64,000 bases of DNA from an uncultured Maritimibacter sp. Lineage in GTDB: Bacteria > Pseudomonadota > Alphaproteobacteria > Rhodobacterales > Rhodobacteraceae. Both the position numbers and the translations under genes were made by a program. Of the stretch, positions 18,411-27,243 are shown in pieces (position 1 is the stretch's first letter; each line of letters opens with the position of its first letter). Where the stretch lies: NCBI GenBank assembly GCA_913063035.1, contig CAJXYS010000010.1, forward strand, positions 18,934 through 82,933, in the 5' to 3' direction. The notes beneath the pieces were generated by a model that was not told where the DNA came from, made no database searches, and was given only the letters and a program-made list of their open reading frames with translations.

Positions 18411-19744
18411 TGACCGATCTCTACCAGTCTCAACGCGCGATGCGGAACAAGCGCCAGGCCGCCATGCAGAGGGGCGTCGTCGCCATTCTGGATGTCGGCA
18501 CGTCCAAGATCGCCTGTCTCGTGCTGCGCTTCGACGGCCTGGATCCCGTCAAGACCGCCGACGGCGTCGGGCCGATGGCCGGGCAATCGCGGTTCCGCGT
18601 CATCGGCGCCGCCACGACCCGCTCGCGCGGGGTGCGGTTCGGCGAGATCGACGCCATGCAGGAAACCGAACGCGCGATCCGTACCGTGGTGCAGGGCGCG
18701 CAGAAGATGGCCAATGTCCGGGTGGATCACGTGATCGCCAGCTTCTCGGGCGCACGCCCGCGCAGCTACGGCCTGGCAGGGGCGATCCCGCTCGAGAACG
18801 GCACGGTCGACGAATGCGACGTCGCACGGGTCCTGTCGGCCTGCGACGTGCCGGATTACGGCACGGGGCGCGAGGCGCTCCACGCGCAGCCGGTCAATTT
18901 CGCCATCGACCATCGCAGCGGTCTCGGGGATCCGCGGGGCCAGATCGGCAACCGGCTCTCGGTGGACATGCATCTGTTGACCGTCGACGGGGCGGTGGTC
19001 GAGAACCTGCTTTACTGCGTGAAGCGCTGCGATCTCGAGCTGGCCGGGATCGCCTCCTCGGCCTATGTGTCGGCCATCGCGAGCCTCGTCGAGGACGAGC
19101 AGGAGCTTGGCGCGGCCTGTATCGACATGGGCGGCGGTGCGACCGGGCTGTCGATCTTCATGAAGAAGCACATGATCTATGCCGACAGCGTGCGGCTGGG
19201 CGGCGACCACGTCACGCTCGACATTTCCAAGGGCCTGCAGGTGCCGATGCAGACCGCCGAGCGGATCAAGACCTTCTATGGCGGCGTGGTGGCCACGGGC
19301 ATGGACGACCGCGAGATGATCGAGATCGGCGGCGAGACCGGCGACTGGGAACACGACCGGCGCACGGTCAGCCGCGCCGAGCTGATCGGCGTGATGCGCC
19401 CGCGCGTCGAGGAGATCCTCGAAGAGGTGCGCGAGCGGCTCGACGCCGCCGGCTTCGAGCATCTGCCGAGCCAGCGGATCGTGCTGACCGGCGGGGCCAG
19501 CCAGATCCCGGGGCTCGACGGTTTGGCGGGCAAGATCCTGGGCCAGCATGTGCGGCTCGGCCGCCCGCTGCGCGTGCAGGGGCTGCCCCAGGCCGCGACC
19601 GGGCCGGCCTTTTCCTCGGCGGTGGGGCTCTGCCTGTTCGCGGCGCACCCGCAGGACGAATGGTGGGACTTCGAGATTCCGGTCGAACGCTACCCGGCCA
19701 GATCGCTGAAAAGGGCGGTGAAGTGGTTCAGGGACAACTGGTAA
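18410..19744 (+). CDS. ftsA: Cell division actin-like ATPase FtsA
   Basis: The 444-residue product tethers FtsZ filaments to the membrane. It has the actin-fold phosphate-1 motif AILDVGTSKIACLV, a SHS2 insertion, CIDMGGGATGLSIF (phosphate 2) and VLTGGASQIPGL (adenosine motif). The C terminus (SLKRAVKWFRDNW) is amphipathic and basic, as expected of the membrane-targeting helix. It begins at the last base of the ftsQ stop codon. A small hairpin and a TATATT element follow before ftsZ. Confidence 0.96.
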   Translation: MTDLYQSQRAMRNKRQAAMQRGVVAILDVGTSKIACLVLRFDGLDPVKTADGVGPMAGQSRFRVIGAATTRSRGVRFGEIDAMQETERAIRTVVQGAQKMANVRVDHVIASFSGARPRSYGLAGAIPLENGTVDECDVARVLSACDVPDYGTGREALHAQPVNFAIDHRSGLGDPRGQIGNRLSVDMHLLTVDGAVVENLLYCVKRCDLELAGIASSAYVSAIASLVEDEQELGAACIDMGGGATGLSIFMKKHMIYADSVRLGGDHVTLDISKGLQVPMQTAERIKTFYGGVVATGMDDREMIEIGGETGDWEHDRRTVSRAELIGVMRPRVEEILEEVRERLDAAGFEHLPSQRIVLTGGASQIPGLDGLAGKILGQHVRLGRPLRVQGLPQAATGPAFSSAVGLCLFAAHPQDEWWDFEIPVERYPARSLKRAVKWFRDNW

Positions 19745-19773
19745 ACCGCAATATCTGGGGAACTCAGCAAAAT

Positions 19774-19811
19774 CCCGCCGAATTGGCGGGGAAAGCGCCC
19801 ATATATTGTGT
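19774..19811 (+). promoter_or_regulatory. Hairpin and candidate -10 element upstream of ftsZ
   Basis: CCCGCC (19774-19779) pairs with GGCGGG (19785-19790) over a GAATT loop, followed by CCATATATTGTGT at 19799-19811, a 13-base string identical to one upstream of mraZ. The TATATT at 19802-19807 could be a -10 hexamer; no convincing -35 is seen. A separate ftsZ promoter here would fit the 174-base gap after ftsA, unusual in a cluster where genes mostly overlap. Confidence 0.35.
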
Positions 19812-19918
19812 CAAATTGGCGTTTTTTTGGTGACCTCGCGGAACGCGTTGGTTACGCTGTGGAATCAAACAGGCGGACTCCGGCCCCGGCCGGAAATGAA
19901 AACAGGCGGACGGAACCG

Positions 19919-21580
19919 ATGACCTTGAACCTCACAATCCCCGATCATCAGGACCTCAAGCCGCGGATCACCGTGTTCGGTGTCGGCGGAGCCGGCGGGA
20001 ACGCCGTGAACAACATGATCGAGAAACAACTCGACGGCGTCGAGTTCGTGGTGGCCAACACCGACGCGCAGGCGCTGTCGCAGGCCCGGGCCCAGTCGAA
20101 GATCCAGATGGGCGTGAAGGTCACGGAAGGCCTCGGCGCGGGGGCCCGCCCGTCGGTCGGTGCCGCCGCCGCCGAGGAGACCATCGAGGAAATCGTCGAC
20201 CATCTCGCCGGGGCGCATATGTGCTTCATCACCGCCGGGATGGGCGGGGGCACCGGCACGGGCTCGGCGCCGATCATCGCCCATGCCGCCCGCGAGCTGG
20301 GCGTGCTGACCGTCGGCGTCGTGACCAAGCCCTTCCAGTTCGAAGGCGCCAAGCGCATGCGCCAGGCCGAGGAAGGCGTCGAGGCGCTGCAAAAGGTCGT
20401 CGACACCCTGATCATCATTCCGAACCAGAACCTGTTCCGTCTTGCCAACGAGAAGACCACCTTCACCGAGGCCTTCTCGATGGCCGACGACGTGCTCTAC
20501 CAGGGCGTGAAGGGCGTCACCGACCTGATGGTCCGGCCGGGCCTGATCAATCTCGACTTCGCCGATGTCCGCGCGGTGATGGACGAGATGGGCAAGGCGA
20601 TGATGGGCACCGGCGAGGCCGACGGCGAAGATCGCGCCATCCAGGCCGCCGAGAAAGCCATCGCGAACCCGCTTCTGGACGAGATCAGCCTCAAGGGCGC
20701 GAAGGGCGTGCTCATCAACATCACGGGCGCGCATGATCTGACGCTCTTCGAACTGGACGAGGCGGCGAACCGGATCCGCGAAGAAGTCGATCCGGACGCC
20801 AACATCATCGTCGGCTCGACGCTCGACCCGGACATGGAAGGCACCATGCGGGTGTCGGTGGTGGCCACCGGGATCGACGCCTCCAACGTCCATGCTGACA
20901 TGCCGGTGCCGCGCCGCCGGATTTCCGAGCCGCTGAAGCCGGCGGCCACCGTCGCCGAGGAAGAACATGCCGCCGCCGCGGCAGCGCTGTTCGAGACCCA
21001 GCAGCACCCCCATGCCGAGCACGACCAGCCGGCGGAGCCGCGGGGCGAGCCGTCGCTCTTCGGGGATTTCCAGGGCGAGGAACAGCCCGCCGCCGCCACC
21101 GGCACCGGCTTTGCCGCCGACAACCGGGGGGCGCCCGGGGCCGCCGCGGACGACCTGCCGCCGCCGGCCTACCAGCCGGAGCCGCAGCACGAGCCGGCCG
21201 CCCGGCAGGATCCGCCCGCGGCCGAAGCCGATGCCTATGTGGCGCCGAAGCCGCCCGCGCCCGGCACCGCCTCGCCCGAGGCGATGCAGCGGCTGCGCGC
21301 CGCGGTCAACAAGACGCCGCAGGGCGCACAGCAGCAGCCGCGCGCGACCGAGGAGGACCGCGTCGCGCACGGAGACCGGAAGCTCTTCGGGATCAACTCG
21401 CTCATCAACCGCATGACGGGCCATCACGGCGAGGAAGCCCCCGCGCAACCGCGCGCCGTGCAGGAGCCGCCGACGCGCCGCGCGACGCCGGCCCAGACCC
21501 ATATCGAGGAAGAGGAGGAGACCGATCCGGAACAGGAACGGATCGAGATCCCGGCCTTCCTGCGACGCCAGGCGAACTGA
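19919..21580 (+). CDS. ftsZ: Cell division GTPase FtsZ
   Basis: FtsZ polymerises into the cytokinetic ring. The 553-residue product has the N-terminal [14 protein letters not shown] motif, the tubulin signature GGGTGTG at 109-115, and the NLDFADV T7-loop at 211-217 that completes the neighbouring GTPase site. A Pro/Ala/Gln-rich linker of nearly 200 residues follows, ending in the conserved tail peptide [12 protein letters not shown] that binds FtsA. The long linker is usual in Rhodobacteraceae. The start at 19919 matches MTLNLTIP of relatives; an upstream in-frame extension to 19808 is rejected. The direct repeat AACAGGCGGAC occurs twice (19868, 19901) just upstream. Confidence 0.97.
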   Translation: MTLNLTIPDHQDLKPRITVFGVGGAGGNAVNNMIEKQLDGVEFVVANTDAQALSQARAQSKIQMGVKVTEGLGAGARPSVGAAAAEETIEEIVDHLAGAHMCFITAGMGGGTGTGSAPIIAHAARELGVLTVGVVTKPFQFEGAKRMRQAEEGVEALQKVVDTLIIIPNQNLFRLANEKTTFTEAFSMADDVLYQGVKGVTDLMVRPGLINLDFADVRAVMDEMGKAMMGTGEADGEDRAIQAAEKAIANPLLDEISLKGAKGVLINITGAHDLTLFELDEAANRIREEVDPDANIIVGSTLDPDMEGTMRVSVVATGIDASNVHADMPVPRRRISEPLKPAATVAEEEHAAAAAALFETQQHPHAEHDQPAEPRGEPSLFGDFQGEEQPAAATGTGFAADNRGAPGAAADDLPPPAYQPEPQHEPAARQDPPAAEADAYVAPKPPAPGTASPEAMQRLRAAVNKTPQGAQQQPRATEEDRVAHGDRKLFGINSLINRMTGHHGEEAPAQPRAVQEPPTRRATPAQTHIEEEEETDPEQERIEIPAFLRRQAN

Positions 21581-21600
21581 AGCCGTCACAATCCCAGGGA

Positions 21601-21627
21601 AAAGGCCGGCGTTGCCGGCCTTTTTCT
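21601..21627 (+). terminator. Intrinsic terminator after ftsZ
   Basis: AAAGGCCGGC (21601-21610) pairs perfectly with GCCGGCCTTT (21614-21623) over a three-base loop, followed by a T-rich run. This is the clearest intrinsic terminator in the window and marks the end of the dcw cluster. Confidence 0.92.
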
Positions 21628-21782
21628 TGTTGCTTTTCAAGCACCTGGAGTTTGGATTTCCCGGGATGAGCGGATTTCCGCGCCCCCGGATTCCCTATGT
21701 TTCAGAGAGAAATAAAGATTGAGTTGAGGTGTAACCCTTGCGGCTCTACCCCTCTGCGGTAACCCGGCCCGGGGTATGACTC

Positions 21783-22739
21783 ATGCCCGGGGCGACAGAT
21801 TCCAAGATGGACCGCATGGTACAGACGACGCTCAGGGCAGACATCGCGATTCCGGGAACAGGCCTGCATTCCGGCAAGCCGGTGCGCATGACGCTGCGTC
21901 CGGCGCCGGCAAATCACGGCATCTGGTTCCGGCGCACCGACGTCACCGATCGCGACAACATGATCCCGGCGCGCTACGACGCGGTCACGGCGCCGCAGCT
22001 CTGCACGCCGCTGGTCAACGCCGAGGGTGTCGAGGTCTCGACGGTCGAGCATGTCATGGCCGCGCTGGCCGGGTGCGGGGTCCACAACGCCCTGGTCGAA
22101 ATTGACGCGCCCGAGGTGCCGATCCTCGATGGAAGCTCGGCCCGGATCGTGCGCGAGATCCTGCGGCGCGGGCTGCGCTCGCAGGATGCGCCGCTCTTCG
22201 TGTTCCGGGTGCGCGAGGCGATCGAGGTCCGCGACGGCGACGCGATGGCGCGCCTGGAGCCGGCCGACCGGTTCGAGATGGACTACCGGATCGAGTTCGA
22301 CGAACCGGCCATCGGCACCCAGGAACTTCGGCTCGACCTGTCCAACGGGGCCTTCGTGCGCGAGCTGTGCGACAGCCGGACCTTCTGCCGGCAGCGCGAC
22401 GTCGAGGCGATGCGCGCCGCGGGTCTCGCCAGGGGGGGCAGCTACGAGAATGCCGTCGTCGTGCAGGATGCCGAGGTGCTCTCGCCCGGCGGGCTGCGCC
22501 ACGCCGACGAGTTCGTCCGCCACAAGATGCTCGACGCGCTGGGCGATCTCGCGCTTGCCGGGGCGCCGATTCTCGGCCGTTATACCGGGCTGCGCGCCGG
22601 TCACGCGGTCACGAACGCGCTTTTGCACAAGCTCTTCGCCACGCCCGGCGCGGTGGAGGTCATGGAATGCGACGCCGAGACCGCGGCCATGCTGCCCGGG
22701 GTGGGCATCGAACACGGCGATCTCTCCCGGGTCGCCTGA
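21783..22739 (+). CDS. lpxC: UDP-3-O-acyl-N-acetylglucosamine deacetylase LpxC
   Basis: LpxC is the zinc enzyme for the committed step of lipid A synthesis. The 318-residue product shows GTGLHSGKPVRMTL, the zinc-binding VEHVMAALAG and RHKMLDALGDLALAG segments, and FCRQRDVEAM. The start is uncertain: ATG at 21783 gives the longest form, but relatives usually begin near MVQTTLRADI, which would be ATG 21816, and no start has a good ribosome binding site. The gap from the ftsZ terminator should contain its promoter. Position after ftsZ is the usual one. Confidence 0.95.
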   Translation: MPGATDSKMDRMVQTTLRADIAIPGTGLHSGKPVRMTLRPAPANHGIWFRRTDVTDRDNMIPARYDAVTAPQLCTPLVNAEGVEVSTVEHVMAALAGCGVHNALVEIDAPEVPILDGSSARIVREILRRGLRSQDAPLFVFRVREAIEVRDGDAMARLEPADRFEMDYRIEFDEPAIGTQELRLDLSNGAFVRELCDSRTFCRQRDVEAMRAAGLARGGSYENAVVVQDAEVLSPGGLRHADEFVRHKMLDALGDLALAGAPILGRYTGLRAGHAVTNALLHKLFATPGAVEVMECDAETAAMLPGVGIEHGDLSRVA

Positions 22740-22746
22740 GGCGCGG

Positions 22747-22769
22747 AAACCGTTTTTCCTCCGGTTTTT
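22747..22769 (+). terminator. Weak hairpin with T-run after lpxC
   Basis: AAACCG (22747-22752) pairs with CGGTTT (22762-22767) followed by a short T-run. The stem is only six bases plus two possible G-U pairs, so this is a weak candidate terminator for lpxC. Confidence 0.35.
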
Positions 22770-22833
22770 ATGTGCTAGGAGAAACCGGCGCGGCAGCCAT
22801 GCCGCGGACAGGACAAGACGGGGTTTGGTGTTC

Positions 22834-23670
22834 ATGGCACGAGGCAGGAGACTGGCGGGAACCCTGGGCGCGTTTGCGGTTCTTGCGGTGCTCGGGGCCT
22901 GTGGTGGCGGATCGCGCGAAGCCCCTCTGGACAGCTACTCGGCCGAGGAAATCTACCAGCGCGCCGAGGCGCGGCTGGACTCCGGCAATCCCGATGGCGC
23001 GGCCGAATATTTCGTCGAGGTCGAGCGGCTCTATCCCTATTCCGAATGGGCCAAGCGGGCGCTGATCATGACGGCCTATTCCTGGCACCAGGCCGGCGAA
23101 TACGAGCAGAGCCGCGCCGCCGCGCAGCGCTACATCGATTTCTACCCCGCCGACGAGGACGCGGCCTACGCGCAGTACCTGCTGGCGCTGAGCTATTACG
23201 ACCAGATCGACAAGATCGGTCGCGACCAGGGGCTGACCTACCAGGCCCTGCAGGCATTCCGGCGGGTGATCGAAAACTATCCCGACAGCGAATACACGCA
23301 GTCCGCGATGCTGAAATTCGATCTCGCTTTCGACCACCTGGCGGCCAAGGAAATGGAGATCGGGCGTTACTACCTGAAGCGGGGGCATTACACCGCGGCG
23401 ATCAACCGTTTCCGGGCTGTCGTGGAGGATTTCCAGACCACCACGCACACGCCCGAGGCGCTGCACCGGCTGGTGGAATCCTACCTGTCGCTCGGCCTCG
23501 CCGCCGAGGCGCAGACCGCCGCCGCGATCCTCGGCCACAACTACCGAGGCAGCCCGTTCTACGACGACAGCTACAGGCTGCTGACCGGTCGTGGCCTCGC
23601 GCCCGAGGCGCGCGGCGACAGCTGGCTTCGCGCGGTCTACCGGCGCACGATCCGCGGCGAGTGGCTCTGA
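22834..23670 (+). CDS. bamD: Outer membrane assembly lipoprotein BamD
   Basis: BamD is the essential lipoprotein of the BAM complex that inserts beta-barrel proteins in the outer membrane. The 278-residue product starts with a lipoprotein signal whose lipobox VLGAC places the acylated Cys at residue 23. TPR-like helical repeats follow, with typical YSAEEIYQRAEARLDSGN, RLYPYSEWAKRA and SYYDQIDKIGRDQ segments. The start at 22834 (MARGRRLAG) gives a proper signal sequence; a longer upstream frame overlaps lpxC and is rejected. recN starts 15 bases after it. Confidence 0.94.
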   Translation: MARGRRLAGTLGAFAVLAVLGACGGGSREAPLDSYSAEEIYQRAEARLDSGNPDGAAEYFVEVERLYPYSEWAKRALIMTAYSWHQAGEYEQSRAAAQRYIDFYPADEDAAYAQYLLALSYYDQIDKIGRDQGLTYQALQAFRRVIENYPDSEYTQSAMLKFDLAFDHLAAKEMEIGRYYLKRGHYTAAINRFRAVVEDFQTTTHTPEALHRLVESYLSLGLAAEAQTAAAILGHNYRGSPFYDDSYRLLTGRGLAPEARGDSWLRAVYRRTIRGEWL

Positions 23671-23685
23671 CGGGAGCCACCTCGC

Positions 23686-25335
23686 ATGCTGCGAAGCCTC
23701 GACATCCGGGACATGCTGATCATCGACCGGCTGGAGATGGATCTCCGGCCGGGGCTCAATGTGCTGACCGGCGAGACCGGCGCGGGCAAGTCGATCCTGC
23801 TGGACGCGCTCGGCTTCGTGCTGGGCTGGCGGGGGCGGGCGGAGCTGGTGCGCGCCGGGGCGGCGGAGGGCGAGGTCGTCGCGGTCTTCGACCTGCCGGG
23901 GACGCATCCGGCGCGCGCCGTGCTCGACGAGGCCGGCCTGCCCGCCGGCGACGAGCTGATCCTGCGCCGTGTCAACCGCCCCGACGGGCGTAAGCAGGCC
24001 TGGGTCAACGACCGGCGCTGTTCCGGCGAGGTCTTGCGCGCGCTTTCGGACATGCTGGTGGAGCTTCACGGCCAACAGGACGACCGTGGCCTGCTGAACC
24101 CGCGCGGGCACAGGGCGCTGCTGGATGCCTATGCGGGTCTGGATGCGCAGCTGGCCGACACCCGCGCGGCCTGGCGCGCGCGGGCGGCGGCGCGCAAGGC
24201 GCTCGACGCGGCCGAGGCGCAGCTGGCCGAGGCCGAGCGGGAGGAAGAGTTCCTGCGTCATGCCGTGGGCGAGTTGGACGCGCTGGACCCGCGGCCCGGC
24301 GAAGAGGCCGACCTCGACCGCCGGCGGCGCCTGATGCAGGGCGCCGAGCGAATCCGCGAGGACATCGCGCGGGCGCATGCGGCGCTGGGCCCCGAGGGGG
24401 CCGAGGGGCTGATGGGCGACGCGCTGCGCTGGCTCGAAGATGCGCGCGACCAGGCCGGCGAGCAGCTCGAGGCGCCGCTCGCGGCGCTTGGCCGCGCGCT
24501 GACCGAACTGGGCGAGGCCGCGCAGGGCGTCGAGCATTGCCTTGAGGCGCTCGATTTCGACCCGCACGAGCTGGAGCGGATCGAGGAACGGCTCTTCGCG
24601 ATCCGCGCGCTGGCGCGCAAGCATGACGTTCTGCCCGACGAGCTGGGCGGCTTTGCCGGCGACCTGCGCGCCCGGCTCGACGCGATCGATCGCGGCGCCG
24701 AGGAAATCGCGGGCCTGAAATCCGCCCTGGCCGAGGCCGAGGGTGGCTATGACGCCGCCGCGGGCGCCCTGTCCGAGATCCGCCACGAGGCGGCCGCGCG
24801 GCTCGATGCGGCGATGGCCGACGAGCTGGCGCCGCTCAAGATGGAGCGGGCCGTGTTCACGACCGGGATCGCCCCGGCGGAGCCCGGCCCCGAGGGGCGC
24901 GACGCTGTGACCTTCCGCGTCGCGACGAACCCCGGCGCCCCGGCCGGGCCGCTCGACAAGATCGCGTCCGGCGGCGAGCTGTCGCGTTTCCTGCTGGCGC
25001 TCAAGGTGTGCCTGACGGGCCGCCAGGCGGGCCTGACGATGATCTTCGACGAGATCGACCGCGGCGTGGGCGGCGCGACCGCCGACGCGGTGGGCCGGCG
25101 GCTCGCGCGGCTGGCGGACGGGGCGCAGGTGCTGGTGGTGACCCATTCGCCGCAGGTCGCGGCGAAGGGTGCCCACCACTGGCGGGTGGAAAAGCGGGTC
25201 GAGGGCGATCAGACGACCTCGGCCGTGGTGCCCTTGTCCGGGGCCGCGCGCGTGGACGAGATCGCCCGGATGCTGGCCGGGGACCGCGTCACCGACGAGG
25301 CACGGGCCGCGGCCGAGGCGCTGCTCGGGGGTTAG
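23686..25335 (+). CDS. recN: DNA repair ATPase RecN
   Basis: RecN is an SMC-like ATPase in double-strand break repair. The 549-residue product has N-terminal LRSLDIRDMLIIDRL, Walker A GETGAGKSILLDAL, LHGQQDDRGLL, a central coiled-coil rich in Ala/Glu/Arg, the ABC signature KIASGGELSRFLLALK and Walker B LTMIFDEIDRGVGG. All ATPase motifs are intact. Its stop overlaps by three bases the stop of the convergent gene on the other strand. Confidence 0.96.
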   Translation: MLRSLDIRDMLIIDRLEMDLRPGLNVLTGETGAGKSILLDALGFVLGWRGRAELVRAGAAEGEVVAVFDLPGTHPARAVLDEAGLPAGDELILRRVNRPDGRKQAWVNDRRCSGEVLRALSDMLVELHGQQDDRGLLNPRGHRALLDAYAGLDAQLADTRAAWRARAAARKALDAAEAQLAEAEREEEFLRHAVGELDALDPRPGEEADLDRRRRLMQGAERIREDIARAHAALGPEGAEGLMGDALRWLEDARDQAGEQLEAPLAALGRALTELGEAAQGVEHCLEALDFDPHELERIEERLFAIRALARKHDVLPDELGGFAGDLRARLDAIDRGAEEIAGLKSALAEAEGGYDAAAGALSEIRHEAAARLDAAMADELAPLKMERAVFTTGIAPAEPGPEGRDAVTFRVATNPGAPAGPLDKIASGGELSRFLLALKVCLTGRQAGLTMIFDEIDRGVGGATADAVGRRLARLADGAQVLVVTHSPQVAAKGAHHWRVEKRVEGDQTTSAVVPLSGAARVDEIARMLAGDRVTDEARAAAEALLGG

Positions 25336-25781
25336 GCCCGGTAATCCGCGGCACGCAGCCCGTCCTCGCCCGCCAGGTGGGTTTCCGCCCCCGGCATGAT
25401 ATCGGTATTCTGTGCCGCCACGGCCTGCCAGCCCGCGCCGGTGTCGCGGAGCACGGTGACCAGGATCGTCTGCCGGTCGGGCGCGGTGCCGCCCTCCGGC
25501 CGCAGCTGTCCCGAGAGCCGGAACCGCGCATGAACCACGGCCATGCCGGCGCCGAGAGCACGTGTCTTGACGCGGCCCAGGGCGAGCCGGCTCTCGGCGA
25601 AGAAGGTGGTCAGCCCGTAATGGTGGGCGCGGCGGATGGCGGCGCGATCTTCCCACCAGATGCCGACGACGTTCACGAAATCCGCGTCCTCGGCGAAGAG
25701 CGCGGCCAGCGCGCCCGCGTCGCGGTTCATCCAGGCCTCTGCGAAGGCGCGCGGGAAATCACCGGGCGTGGCGGGCAGCAT
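25332..25781 (-). CDS. SgcJ/EcaC-type SnoaL-like protein
   Basis: A 149-residue protein with the NTF2-like cone fold expected of the SgcJ/EcaC group: FAEAWMNRDAGALAALFAEDADFVNVVGIWW near the start is the typical pattern of a helix followed by a strand lining a cavity. Members are often of unknown substrate. No signal peptide is seen. It ends convergently with recN and starts six bases after the stop of the lactate dehydrogenase gene upstream, so the two minus-strand genes probably share a transcript. Confidence 0.75.
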   Translation of the reverse strand: MLPATPGDFPRAFAEAWMNRDAGALAALFAEDADFVNVVGIWWEDRAAIRRAHHYGLTTFFAESRLALGRVKTRALGAGMAVVHARFRLSGQLRPEGGTAPDRQTILVTVLRDTGAGWQAVAAQNTDIMPGAETHLAGEDGLRAADYRA

Positions 25782-25787
25782 CGCGCC

Positions 25788-27161
25788 TCACGCTCCGCGG
25801 ATCATCTTGCCGGGGTTCAGGATGCCCTGCGGATCGAGCGCCCGCTTGATCTGGCCCATGACGTCCCAGCCGGCGCCGTGTTCGGCTTCCATGTAGTCGA
25901 GCTTGCCCATGCCGACCCCGTGCTCGCCGGTGACCGTGCCGCCGAGCCTGAGCGCGCGTTCGACCATCCGGTGCGACAGCGCCTTGGCCGCCGTCATTTC
26001 CGCGTGGTTGCCGGGTTCGACCAGCAGGATCGCGTGGAAATTCCCGTCACCCACATGGCCGAGGATCGGACCCGGGATCGGGCTTGCGTCGATATCGGCG
26101 CGGGTCTCCGCCACCGCCTCGGCGAGCCGCGAGATCGGCACGCAGAGATCCGTGACCACCGCGGTCGCGCCGGGGCGCAGTTGCAGGCAGGAATAGTAGG
26201 CGTTGTGGCGCATCTTCCAGAGCCGGTTGCGTTCCTCGGTCTGCTTGGACCACTGGAACTCGGAGCCGCCGAACTCGGCCACGATCTCGCCGAAGCGTTC
26301 CGACTGTTCGGCCACGCCGGCGTCGGAGCCGTGGAATTCCACCATCAGGTGCGGCTTTTCCGGCATGCCTGCGCCGGATTGCGCGTTGAAGGCGGCGGCG
26401 GTGGCCTCGTCCACGAACTCGATCCGGGCCATGGGAATGCCCATCTGGATCGTCGTGATCACCGCGCTGACCGCGTCGCCGATCTCGTCGAAGGCGCAGA
26501 TGCCGGCGGAAATCGCCTCGGGCTGGCCCTGCAGGCGCAGCGTCAGCGCCGTGATGACGCCGAGCGTGCCCTCAGAGCCCAGGAAAAGCCCGGTCAGGTC
26601 GTAGCCGGCCGAGGTCTTGCGCGCCCGGCTGCCGGTGCGGATGATCCGCCCGTCGGCCGTCACCACCTCGAGCGCCAGGACATTGTCGCGCATCGTGCCG
26701 TAGCGCACGGCCGTGGTGCCCGAGGCCCGCGTCGCGGCCATGCCGCCGATGGTGGCGTTGGCGCCGGGATCGACGGGAAAGAACAGGCCCGTGGCGCGCA
26801 GTTCGGTGTTCAGCGCTTCGCGCGTGATGCCGGGCTGCACGGTGCAGTCCATGTCGGCGTCGTTGACTTCCAGCAGGCGATCCATCCCCACGAAGTCGAT
26901 CGTCACGCCCCCCTTGAGCGCCAGCGCGTGGCCCTCGAGCGAGGTGCCGACGCCCCAGGGAATGATCGGGCAGTCGTTCGCCGCACAGATTCGCACGATC
27001 CGGGCAACCTCGTCGGTGGTCTCGGGATAGGCCACCGCGTCGGGCGGCAGGTGCGGGAAATGGGTCTCGTTTTGACCGTGCAGGTCGAGATCGGACTTGG
27101 AGGTGGTGATGCGATCGCCTAAGACTGCCTGCAGTTCGGTAATTGCCTGCTGGATCGACAT
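25788..27161 (-). CDS. FAD-linked D-lactate/2-hydroxyacid dehydrogenase
   Basis: The 457-residue product belongs to the GlcD/Dld family of FAD enzymes with a VAO-type fold. The FAD-binding PIIPWGVGTSLEGHAL, the GANATIGGMAATRASG loop, and C-terminal HVGDGNFHAILL and TGEHGVGMGKLDYM motifs are complete. D-lactate dehydrogenase (cytochrome) is the closest family by motif; glycolate or other 2-hydroxyacids are possible substrates. There is no GlcE/GlcF gene beside it, which argues against glycolate oxidase. Divergent from the ClC gene with about 80 bases between. Confidence 0.85.
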   Translation of the reverse strand: MSIQQAITELQAVLGDRITTSKSDLDLHGQNETHFPHLPPDAVAYPETTDEVARIVRICAANDCPIIPWGVGTSLEGHALALKGGVTIDFVGMDRLLEVNDADMDCTVQPGITREALNTELRATGLFFPVDPGANATIGGMAATRASGTTAVRYGTMRDNVLALEVVTADGRIIRTGSRARKTSAGYDLTGLFLGSEGTLGVITALTLRLQGQPEAISAGICAFDEIGDAVSAVITTIQMGIPMARIEFVDEATAAAFNAQSGAGMPEKPHLMVEFHGSDAGVAEQSERFGEIVAEFGGSEFQWSKQTEERNRLWKMRHNAYYSCLQLRPGATAVVTDLCVPISRLAEAVAETRADIDASPIPGPILGHVGDGNFHAILLVEPGNHAEMTAAKALSHRMVERALRLGGTVTGEHGVGMGKLDYMEAEHGAGWDVMGQIKRALDPQGILNPGKMIRGA

Positions 27162-27243
27162 CTGAGCCTCCTGTTCCGGGTCGGACCGACACTAGGCCAG
27201 TGCGGCGGCAGGGAAAAGCCGGTTCGCCATGCGGTAGGGAACG